Assembly: GCA_035523995.1 (NCBI GenBank)
Contig: DATKPQ010000143.1
Coordinates: 1-64,000 of the forward strand
Length of the DNA: 64,000 bases
Direction: 5' to 3'
Source of the DNA: JASHVB01 sp035523995
GTDB taxonomy: Bacteria > Pseudomonadota > Alphaproteobacteria > Acetobacterales > Acetobacteraceae
This document shows, in pieces, positions 17,980-25,483 of this stretch (the stretch's first letter is position 1; each line of letters opens with the position of its first letter). The position numbers and the translations under genes were made by a program. The notes under the pieces are model-generated. The model was given only the letters and a program-made list of their open reading frames with translations. It was not told where the DNA came from and ran no database searches.

Positions 17980-20900
17980 TCATGCCACCTGACGGATACC
18001 CTCGTCGGGATAGCGCGCCGTGGCGGCAACCTCCAGCAGCACCTCGCAAGGTCCCGAGAGCCCTTCCAGGAATGCGGCTGGCATCGCGGCATCGCCATTC
18101 GTCCAGCGGTGCGCGCAATCCGGCTCGAATTCGTGAAAACCGTCGCGTAGCGATGCATCATCCGCTCGCAGCACGCAGAAGCGCGCACCCTCCCAGATTC
18201 CGATCTGCCTGAGCGCCACTCCCAGCATGCGCGGGTCGCGTGCCAATCCAAGCTCGGCCGGCGATGCGGCGCGCGAGACGATGCGCAAGCTGGCAGGCGG
18301 GTGCGGCACCAGGAATGCCTGCCAGCAGCCGCGCCGAACGCCGTCGCAGCGATTGCCGTCTGCAAGAAGATGCAGGTCGGGATCGTCAGTTAGCGGTATG
18401 CCCGGGCGCGGACCGGTTCGGTCGAGCAAGCGGCGCCAGATCGCATCAACCAGCGGACCGCCGGTCAGCACCGGCGCGCACACCGGCTTCGGCGGCAGGT
18501 CCCAGCCGCTATTGCCATTCTGAAACAACCAACGATTGCCGTCGTCGCGATATGTCTCCGCCGGGGCGCCATTCGAGACCAGTACGTCATGTTGCTCGGT
18601 TTCGATGTGATAGAATTCAACTTCCCGAGCGCGGTCGTCCCATGCGATTGACCGGTGGTTCACCAGGTATTCCGCCGGGATCAGGATGCCGTCCAGGAAC
18701 AGAGAATGTCCCTTGGTGATGCGCAGGTCGTGGTATGGCACGTTGTCGGCCAGTGCACCCTTGCGCACCACGATCGGCGTCGCGGCGCAGCGCCGGCCGC
18801 GCGTGACCAGGACGCGGCCGGAGCCGATCCAGACGATCGGTTTGGCAGCGCCGGACAGCGTCAGAATAGGGTCGCCGACACGCAACGTTTCCACCAGCAC
18901 TTCGCCGCGTGGCGTGCGGATCTGCGTGCCGCGCAGGAAGCAGGGCACGTTGTCGGTGACAACGATCCCGGTCCCGCCGCCGGTTTCCTGCGCCACGGTG
19001 AACGCCGCATTCTGAAGGCCATTGTTCTGGCCAAAGAACAGGGATGCGACAGTGCCGCCGCCGCTGGTTTCGATATCGAGCTCGCCGGTGGCGGCGTTGT
19101 AGTGCGGCGTATCGCCGGAGGCGTAGGCGATGCCGTTCAGGTCGATCTCGTCGCCCTGCACGAAGCGGGTGATGAGATTGGTCGGCGCGGTCGCGGTGTC
19201 GATCCGCAGCGCTCCGCTGGCGGAGGAGAAGTTGATCGTGCCGTTGCCGAATGCGCCATTGTCGCCGGCGGCGAGGGTGCCGCTGACGATGTCGTAGCCG
19301 GCGCCGCTGGCGGAATGGCCACCGTTGAACGTGACCGTATCGCCGCTGGTCAGGTCGATGGTTTGCGCTGAGGAGATCGAAAAGTTGTTGATGAAGTCGA
19401 AGACATAGGACGCGTTGGAAAAGGCGTCGCTGCCGCCGACATTGACCGACCCAAGGTCGTTCGTCAGGTCGGTGGCACTGGTAATGGTGAAGGTGGGATC
19501 GATGATGTCCGAGGCACCGCTCGAATCCTTCACGACCTCCAGCGAGGGCGCGGACGCCACGGTCAGGGTATCCGTCGCGCCGCCGCTGCTCACCTTCACG
19601 GTGGAGCCGCTCACCGTCAGGCTGGCACCGGTGGCGTAGCCCAATCCCGCCAGCTCGATGACATCGCCCAGGACGAAATTGTTGATCGTGTTGGCGAACG
19701 TTCCGCCGTTGCCAAGGTTGGACGACCCGATCAACAGCCGGTTGGAACCGCTGCCGAACGTGATCCCGCCGCTGCCGCCTGCGCCGCTGTGGTTGAGTTC
19801 CAGCGTGCCGCCGCCTTCCAGCGTCGTGCCGCCGCTGAAGGTGTTGCTGTTGCCCAGGACCAGCGTGCCGGCGCCGTTGAGGATGACCCGGCCGGTGTTG
19901 GAGCCGTTGCCGGCGCCCTTCTGGTCGATGATGACGTCGTCCACCGTCACCGACTTGCCCAGCACCGGATTGAACGTGGCAGCCTGGTTGGCGCCATAAA
20001 GGAAGATGCCGCTGCCGATTCCCTGGCCGGACGTGCCGTCGCTGCTGGACGCGTGGGTCGATGTCCCGCCGGCGCCGCCGGTTGCGGAGCCACCGGACAA
20101 CGTGCCGCTACCGATGATCAGGCTGCCGCCCTTGTAAACAAAGATATCGCCCCCGGCGCCGAGGCCGCCGCCGCCGGCTCCGCCATAATTCGAGGCTTTG
20201 GGGCCGCCGGTACCGCCGCCGAACGTGGTGCCGCCACCGGTGTTGCCGGAACCGAATCCGCTACCGGCCCCGCCGCCGCCCCAGCCGCCGACGCCGCTGT
20301 AGCTGTATCCGCCGCCGCCGCCGCCGCCGAAACCGCCTTTGGCACCCTTTGTGTAGCCGCCGCCGCCACCGCCACCCCAACCACCTGCCCCGCCGTAGCC
20401 GTAGCCCTTCGTGGTGGTGTTCGCCCTGCCACTGGAGCCACCAATGCCGCCGCCGCCGCCGCCGCCGGCGTAGTCCGGCGCACTGCCGGTTTGTTGTACG
20501 CCGTAGCCGCCGCCGCCGCCGTTGCTACCGCCTGGATTGGTGGAAGTTGGGACGCTGGCGTCCTTCCCCGACGCACCAGTACCGCCTGCCGACGCCCCGA
20601 TAAGGATGCCTGCGCCAGCAAAGATGGTCCCGGGGGAATAGTTGTTGGTTGAAATCCCTCCGTTAGCACCATTGCCAATACCCCCGCCGCCCCCATCGAC
20701 GTCTGCCGATGGATTATCACTCCCGCCGCCAGCGCCGCCCAAGCCTCCGCCACCGCCGTAGGCGCCCCCGCCGCCCTCACCTGCCGACATCCCGCCGGCG
20801 CCGCCGATGGCCTGGTTGCCGGAGAAATAGACCTGGTTCAGCGTCACCGTGCCGGTAGGGCCGATGAACAATCCGCCGCCGAGCCCTGCCCCACCGCCGC

Positions 20901-21216
20901 CACTGCCATTAGAGCCGTCGCCGCCCTTGCCCCCGATCGCCGCCGTGTCGAGCAGCGTCAGGCCGTTGACGATGACGTCGCCACCGTAAACGAAAAGTCC
21001 GCGATAGAGGTCGTCGCCGTTGATGATGTTGCCGCCGCCATTGATGACCAGCGTCTCGTTGTTATGCAGGTTTATCGCGTCGAGGTCGGTGCTGAGGGTG
21101 ATGTTGCCGGTAAGGTCGATCGTATAGGTGGTCGATGACGACGGCGTCGCGTTATCGGCGGTCGAGATGGCGTTGGACAGTTCGGCGCCGGTTGAGACGA
21201 GCGTGCTGCCTGACAT
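17980..21216 (-). CDS. Large glycine-rich surface protein with C-terminal Hint domain
   Basis: A 1078-residue protein. Residues 1-135 look like a beta-helix start (NITLSTDLDAINLHNNETLV, GGNIINGDDLYRGLFVYGGD). Residues about 85-370 are extremely rich in Gly, Ser and Ala. Residues 400-750 return to beta-helix or autotransporter-repeat-like wording (GTGTLVLGNSNTFSGGTTLE-type). A Hint (hedgehog/intein-like) domain begins at C759 (VPCFLRGTQIRTPRGEVLVE) and contains the block GHSLFLDGILIPAEY, ending near residue 890. The last 180 residues form a separate unknown domain with a W.DG.A...P pattern. There is no classical signal peptide, so export may be non-Sec. Hint domains in such proteins can self-cleave at the first cysteine. 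RBS GGGAG lies 7 bases before the ATG. It heads a putative surface locus. Confidence 0.85.
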   Translation of the reverse strand: MSGSTLVSTGAELSNAISTADNATPSSSTTYTIDLTGNITLSTDLDAINLHNNETLVINGGGNIINGDDLYRGLFVYGGDVIVNGLTLLDTAAIGGKGGDGSNGSGGGGAGLGGGLFIGPTGTVTLNQVYFSGNQAIGGAGGMSAGEGGGGAYGGGGGLGGAGGGSDNPSADVDGGGGGIGNGANGGISTNNYSPGTIFAGAGILIGASAGGTGASGKDASVPTSTNPGGSNGGGGGYGVQQTGSAPDYAGGGGGGGIGGSSGRANTTTKGYGYGGAGGWGGGGGGGYTKGAKGGFGGGGGGGYSYSGVGGWGGGGAGSGFGSGNTGGGTTFGGGTGGPKASNYGGAGGGGLGAGGDIFVYKGGSLIIGSGTLSGGSATGGAGGTSTHASSSDGTSGQGIGSGIFLYGANQAATFNPVLGKSVTVDDVIIDQKGAGNGSNTGRVILNGAGTLVLGNSNTFSGGTTLEGGGTLELNHSGAGGSGGITFGSGSNRLLIGSSNLGNGGTFANTINNFVLGDVIELAGLGYATGASLTVSGSTVKVSSGGATDTLTVASAPSLEVVKDSSGASDIIDPTFTITSATDLTNDLGSVNVGGSDAFSNASYVFDFINNFSISSAQTIDLTSGDTVTFNGGHSASGAGYDIVSGTLAAGDNGAFGNGTINFSSASGALRIDTATAPTNLITRFVQGDEIDLNGIAYASGDTPHYNAATGELDIETSGGGTVASLFFGQNNGLQNAAFTVAQETGGGTGIVVTDNVPCFLRGTQIRTPRGEVLVETLRVGDPILTLSGAAKPIVWIGSGRVLVTRGRRCAATPIVVRKGALADNVPYHDLRITKGHSLFLDGILIPAEYLVNHRSIAWDDRAREVEFYHIETEQHDVLVSNGAPAETYRDDGNRWLFQNGNSGWDLPPKPVCAPVLTGGPLVDAIWRRLLDRTGPRPGIPLTDDPDLHLLADGNRCDGVRRGCWQAFLVPHPPASLRIVSRAASPAELGLARDPRMLGVALRQIGIWEGARFCVLRADDASLRDGFHEFEPDCAHRWTNGDAAMPAAFLEGLSGPCEVLLEVAATARYPDEGIRQVA

Positions 21217-21781
21217 GCCTTATGCTCCCTGCGCCGCTGGGTCGCCGTTGGCGCGCCTGTTCGCTCGCCCAATGGTGCCGTACCTGCTCGCCATCCCCAT
21301 GCAATCGTCCCCCCCGCGCCCAACGAACGCAGTGAGGTGGGCCACCGCGGCCCGCAGATGAACGGGTGGGAAAGCGCGGGGGCGGCCCCTTGCCGTGATG
21401 CGTCGAACACCGCCGCCTGAACCGCCACTGCCGGCCGTCGCTCGCGCTGGGCACGGCGCCGCCCCTCGATCGCGCAATCTGTTCCGGTATCGTAGCATCG
21501 TTGCCTGACTCCCCGGTCGGATATACGGCAGACGCCCGAAATCGGGCCGCCGCTCTTCCGTCCCTATCGCTCTCGTGCCGATTTTCGGCATGGCAGAACG
21601 CACACGCCGGACGGTTTCGGACAGACGCCGAGCCATGCCTGCACCCGCATGCTCGAACGCTCTCAAACAATCGTCGCCGCCCCAAGAAGCGACTGTTCCC
21701 GCCGGGGCAATTTATTGGTCCGCCTGTCGGACGGCAATCAAATTATTTCCCGCACCCTAAATTAAGTATTCCCACGCTATT
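21217..21781. other. 565-base gap upstream of the Hint protein
   Basis: The gap lies between the sulfotransferase stop and the Hint-protein start, both minus strand. It should hold the Hint promoter. The 21700-21790 end is AT-rich for this genome (AAATTATTTCCCGCACC, TAAATTAAGTATTCC). I see no convincing gene. Confidence 0.4.
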
Positions 21782-22597
21782 TTATACGATTTTCACGCCC
21801 CGGACATTCACCGCCGGATCGCGCCAGAACGAATCCTGCTCCACGCGGCGGAACAGATCGGGCGGCAGGATGGTGCGGCGCTCATTGGCGCGGACTATCC
21901 GCCCCACGCTATGCAACCCTGGCGTGCCGAGCCGCGCATCGAATTCGGTGGCATCATACGCGACATTCTTGAAATCATGCGCGAACAATACTTCTCCTAT
22001 GAACGCATAAACCGCGGACAGCGCACGCTGTGGGTCGCTGGTCAGCGTTTCGTACGTCAGCAGCATGATGCGGTCGGCTTCGTCGCCGAAGAATGCCTCG
22101 CGCAACGCGTTCCAGGCGAAGCCGACCATGCCGGAGCCGGAGCCCAGACCCTCGACGCGCGAATAGACCGTGCCGCCCGGTTCAAAACTGAAGATCTTGG
22201 AAGGTTCGAATTTGTTGCGCCGGATCAGCCGCTCGATGCTGTCGAGAATCCACGGCACGTGGCGCACGCAGCAGATCACCTTCGCCTTGGGGAACAAGTC
22301 CGCCAGCGCGGGCAGCTTGGAACACCACAGCCGATTGGTATCGAACACCACCTTGCGCGGGTGCTCGCGGAAATAATACGCGTCGAACACCGCCGTCAGC
22401 ACCGCCTTGCGCTGCTCGTCGTCGATGAACACGGCGGTCTCGTTGTCCTGGCTCATCTGTCGCAACAGGGCATTGAACAGGGAACCAACGGGGCTCGACA
22501 TGCCGGCATGGAAATGCGGGTTCTGCCGCAGAATGGCCGCCAGCAGCGTGGAGCCGGACCGCGGCAGGCCGGATATGAAGTGGATACCGTGATTCAT
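21782..22597 (-). CDS. Sulfotransferase family protein
   Basis: A 271-residue PAPS-dependent sulfotransferase. The 5'-phosphosulfate loop is at the very start: MNHGIHFISGLPRSGSTLLA. The 3'-phosphate-binding block is around KVICCVRHVPWILDSIERLI, and the C-terminal part has VGRIVRANERRTILPPDLF. The ATG at 22597 is preferred, since it places the PAPS loop at the usual distance; an in-frame ATG at 22711 would add 38 unrelated residues and overlap the GNAT stop. It belongs to a minus-strand group with GNAT upstream and the Hint gene downstream. The acceptor (sugar, lipid or protein tyrosine) is unknown. Confidence 0.85.
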   Translation of the reverse strand: MNHGIHFISGLPRSGSTLLAAILRQNPHFHAGMSSPVGSLFNALLRQMSQDNETAVFIDDEQRKAVLTAVFDAYYFREHPRKVVFDTNRLWCSKLPALADLFPKAKVICCVRHVPWILDSIERLIRRNKFEPSKIFSFEPGGTVYSRVEGLGSGSGMVGFAWNALREAFFGDEADRIMLLTYETLTSDPQRALSAVYAFIGEVLFAHDFKNVAYDATEFDARLGTPGLHSVGRIVRANERRTILPPDLFRRVEQDSFWRDPAVNVRGVKIV

Positions 22598-22679
22598 GGC
22601 GATGCTCGCGGGGACCCTGGCGGGGGTCAGTGTGCGAAAAGGGTCTGCGCGCGGCAAGTTCGTCGTGCGCCGCGTCCGG

Positions 22680-23222
22680 TCAAGCGGGGGGGCGCCATTC
22701 AAGTTCGACAAATGGCGGGATTTCCTGCCGCACCGTCATGCCGATCCGCCGGCACAGCCGCAGCGAGGCCGCATTGGTCGCCAGCACCTTCACGCGGCCC
22801 GGCAGGCCGAGCCGCCGCGGCTCCTCCAGCACGGCGATCATCAGCGCGGTCGCGATGCCGCCCCCCTGCCGGTCCGGCAGCAACGCGATATCCACGTAAT
22901 AGACGCAGTCCGCCTGCACATCGGTGACCAGCCGGCCGGCGGGCGTGCCGTCGAGTTCGACGATCTCGAACCGCGCATTGGGAAACTCCCGCCGGTAGCT
23001 TGCCATCATCGAGCGGAATTGCACGTCCAGCAGGAACTGCTTGCCCGCGTCATCCAGCGGCATCATCGCGGTTTCGTCGCGCTTGCTGCCGGCGAACAAC
23101 AGGAACAGGAAGTTCTTATCGTCGGCCGTTTCCGGCCGCATGGTCAGACGGCCATGCGCCGTCGCAACATCGACGCTTGACAGCGTCGCGACGGCCGGTG
23201 CGCAGTGTGGCTGCCGCTGCAT
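22680..23222 (-). CDS. GNAT-family N-acetyltransferase
   Basis: A 180-residue acetyl-CoA-dependent acetyltransferase. The acetyl-CoA loop is in LLPDRQGGGIATALMIAVLE, with ASLRLCRRIGMTVRQEIPPF at the end typical of GNAT motif B. I chose the ATG at 23222; ATG at 23141 would give 153 residues and still include the core. It is divergent from the DUF6916 gene (58 bases between starts), so the two may share a regulatory region. Genes for a GNAT protein and DUF6916 occur next to tail-collar proteins in other bacteria, to my knowledge, which supports a common function here. Confidence 0.78.
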   Translation of the reverse strand: MQRQPHCAPAVATLSSVDVATAHGRLTMRPETADDKNFLFLLFAGSKRDETAMMPLDDAGKQFLLDVQFRSMMASYRREFPNARFEIVELDGTPAGRLVTDVQADCVYYVDIALLPDRQGGGIATALMIAVLEEPRRLGLPGRVKVLATNAASLRLCRRIGMTVRQEIPPFVELEWRPPA

Positions 23223-23280
23223 GGCTGGCGGACCAGCGTCAACCGGCATTTGCTGCACAACCGATCCGAGGCGCCCCGAC

Positions 23281-23574
23281 ATGGCCGAAGAGCTTTCCGC
23301 GGACGATTTCATTCCCTTGATCGGCGAGATTTTCCAGTCCGAGGGCCAGAGGCAAACGCTGACGCTGGCAAGCGTGGACCAGCCGGCGCATGCGCGCTGG
23401 CCGCAGGGGCTGCGCAAGCCATTCTCCTTGATCCTGCGCGGCGTTCGCGACGATGTGCTGGCGGAAGGATCGTACCGCGTCACCGCCGGCGGCCGGCGGA
23501 ACTTCGAACTCTACATCATCCCCATCGAGACCGCCGCGCGCGACTACCAGGAATACCAGATCGTATTCAACTGA
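23281..23574 (+). CDS. DUF6916-like small protein
   Basis: A 97-residue beta-rich protein, with FSLILRGVRDDVLAEGSYRV and FELYIIPIETAARDYQEYQI. The wording matches small proteins placed in DUF6916, often encoded beside tail-collar proteins. No enzymatic residues are evident and no signal peptide is seen. It converges on the first tail-collar gene with 16 bases between stops, and is divergent from GNAT. Its role is unknown; a structural or scaffold role at the collar assembly is only inference. Confidence 0.7.
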   Translation: MAEELSADDFIPLIGEIFQSEGQRQTLTLASVDQPAHARWPQGLRKPFSLILRGVRDDVLAEGSYRVTAGGRRNFELYIIPIETAARDYQEYQIVFN

Positions 23575-23590
23575 CCCGGCCACGGCCAGG

Positions 23591-24124
23591 TCAGCCGCGG
23601 CTCGGAAATATGCCCACCAGCGCGATGCAGTAGTTCAGCGTGAGATACGGCGCGAGGTTGTTGTGCGGCGCGCCGCCGCCGGCCGGCTGCACCGGAGCCA
23701 TGGCGACGGTCGGCGCGGCGGAGCTGTAGATCGCCGTCATCGTGCCGTTGGTATCGATGCCGGTTGAGAGCACGACGTTGGCGCTGGGCACGTTGGTGCC
23801 GCCTGTTGTGCCCGGGTTCGCGATCACGTTATGCGAATGCAACGCGTTGTTCTGGATCGTGAGGCTGACGGTCTGGGTGCCGGTCACCTCGCCGAGGTTG
23901 TAATTGCTCAGGCCCTGACCCTGCCCAAACGCCACCGCGGCCCTGCCGCGCAGGTCCGGCAGTGCGAACGTGGTGGTGCCGTTGCCGCCGAACTGCGTGC
24001 CCAGCAGGGCGAACAGGGCAGTGTTCTGCTGAATCGACATGATCTGCCCATTGCATTGCGCCCAGCCTTTCGGCGCGAAGTTGAACGGGAAGAGTTCGAC
24101 CTGGCTGAGGTAAGGAGTGGTCAT
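23591..24124 (-). CDS. Tail-collar (MdpB-like) protein 1
   Basis: A 177-residue protein with the phage tail collar fold, like microcystin-dependent protein MdpB. The N-terminal domain has LSQVELFPFNFAPKGWAQCN and FALPDLRGRAAVAFGQGQG. The middle segment is variable, with TGGTNVPSANVVLSTGIDTN, and the C-terminus reads HNNLAPYLTLNYCIALVGIF, which is the shared end of the family. It is the last of three tandem paralogs on the minus strand, each with its own ribosome binding site (here AGGTAGGTG). Confidence 0.9.
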   Translation of the reverse strand: MTTPYLSQVELFPFNFAPKGWAQCNGQIMSIQQNTALFALLGTQFGGNGTTTFALPDLRGRAAVAFGQGQGLSNYNLGEVTGTQTVSLTIQNNALHSHNVIANPGTTGGTNVPSANVVLSTGIDTNGTMTAIYSSAAPTVAMAPVQPAGGGAPHNNLAPYLTLNYCIALVGIFPSRG

Positions 24125-24160
24125 GATCGCACCTACCTTGCGCTGGAGAAACGTGTCGGA

Positions 24161-24706
24161 TCAGGAACGCGGCGGAAACACGCCTTGCATGGCGATGCAC
24201 CAGTTCATTCCCAGCACCGGCTGGATGTTGTTATGCGGCAAGTTGCCGCCTGTCGCGGAAAGCTGGCCCGGGGCAAGGGTGACCGAGGCGGTAGCCGCGT
24301 TGTACAGGTTGAAAGCGACACCCTGTCCGTGGCGCCCGGTCGCGTCACCCTGGGCCGGCAAGGCACCCGCAGGATTGGGCGTGCCGCCCGCCCCCGTGTA
24401 GGCGGGGAAGCCGTGGTTGTGCGCAGGGAGGTTGGCGGTCAGCAGGGTAACGTTCTCCGTGCCGCCCATTTCGCCCACCAGGTAGGACGACAGGCCAGGG
24501 GCCGAACCAGCACCCACCGCCACGCGTCCGCGCAGGTCCGGCAGTTGGAAATTGCTGGTGCCGTTGCCGCCGAACTGCGTGCCCAGCAGCGCGAACAAAG
24601 CCGTGTACTGCGAAATCGGCAAAGTCTGGCCCTGGCAGAGCGCCCAGCCGTTCGGCGCGAAGTTGCATGCAAACATCGTGATCTGGCCGAGGTAGTTATC
24701 ACTCAT
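24161..24706 (-). CDS. Tail-collar (MdpB-like) protein 2
   Basis: A 181-residue paralog of the neighbours, with LGQITMFACNFAPNGWALCQ, FQLPDLRGRVAVGAGSAPGL and ending HNNIQPVLGMNWCIAMQGVF. The middle variable loop differs from copies 1 and 3, as in receptor-binding or carbohydrate-binding tips. RBS GGGAGG precedes the ATG. It is 36 bases upstream of copy 1, so the three are one operon. Confidence 0.9.
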   Translation of the reverse strand: MSDNYLGQITMFACNFAPNGWALCQGQTLPISQYTALFALLGTQFGGNGTSNFQLPDLRGRVAVGAGSAPGLSSYLVGEMGGTENVTLLTANLPAHNHGFPAYTGAGGTPNPAGALPAQGDATGRHGQGVAFNLYNAATASVTLAPGQLSATGGNLPHNNIQPVLGMNWCIAMQGVFPPRS

Positions 24707-24784
24707 ATGTGCTGCCCTCCCTGCGCGGCGTGGCCGCGTGCTGCATCCGGCAATCGAACGCGAACCTCGGTGGCACGGCGGCCA

Positions 24785-25300
24785 TTACTGGGTCGGATAG
24801 ATCCCGAACAGCGCAATGATGTAGTTGATGGCGAGGTATGGCTGGCGGTTTTCGTGCGCCTGACTGCTGCCGGTGAGCCCGATCTGCCGCGATGCCAGCG
24901 TCGTGGTCGTGCCGGACGTGAGGTAGATTTGCTCGGTGGCCGGCGTCCCAAGCGCCGAGCCGTTCGCCGGAATGGCCGCGGCGACGCTGGTGCCGGCCAT
25001 CAGCACGTGGTTATGCGGCCCCATCTCCTGGCCGGTCAGGGTGTGCTGCTCCTCGCCGGCACGCTGTCCCAGGACATAGTTCGAAAGCCCGTTGCCCTGT
25101 CCCTGGTGGATGGCAAACCGACCGCGCAGGTCGGGAAGCGCGAAGGTCGAGACGCCGTCCCCGCCATAGGTGGTCCCGATCAGGTTGTAGAGCGCGCTGT
25201 ACTGCGAGATCGCCAACAGGCTGCCGTCGCAGAAATGCCAGTCCACCGGCGCGAAGTTGAAGCCGACAGCAACGATCTGGCCAATGAAAGGCTGGCTCAT
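24785..25300 (-). CDS. Tail-collar (MdpB-like) protein 3, first gene of the operon
   Basis: A 171-residue paralog: IGQIVAVGFNFAPVDWHFCD, FALPDLRGRFAIHQGQGNGL, and C-terminal ENRQPYLAINYIIALFGIYP. It is transcribed first. The AT-rich stretch at about 25415-25455 (TTATTACTGCGTTATTTTATC) upstream is the likeliest promoter zone. These proteins also occur outside phages, where they are thought to form surface or secreted structures; no baseplate, tail tube or capsid genes are nearby. Confidence 0.9.
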   Translation of the reverse strand: MSQPFIGQIVAVGFNFAPVDWHFCDGSLLAISQYSALYNLIGTTYGGDGVSTFALPDLRGRFAIHQGQGNGLSNYVLGQRAGEEQHTLTGQEMGPHNHVLMAGTSVAAAIPANGSALGTPATEQIYLTSGTTTTLASRQIGLTGSSQAHENRQPYLAINYIIALFGIYPTQ

Positions 25301-25483
25301 CTTTCCGTCCCCCCGATTCGTCGGCCGTCGCCATGCACCGGTGCCGTGTGGCAGCGTCGTGCTCGACCCCAGGTCACAATATCGAGAGAGCCCGGGCTGA
25401 GCCAGGGCAGAATCGATTATTACTGCGTTATTTTATCATTAATCATTAACGCTTTACGCCGCCCTGCAGGTCGGCTCGGGAGG

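Noticed and set aside
19789..20652. Plus-strand 287-codon frame inside the Hint protein gene
   Set aside because: Created by the GGC/GCC codon repetition of the glycine-rich tract on the other strand.
23591..25300. Prophage
   Set aside because: Tail-collar proteins alone do not make a prophage. No integrase, terminase, capsid, tail tube or lysis gene is nearby.
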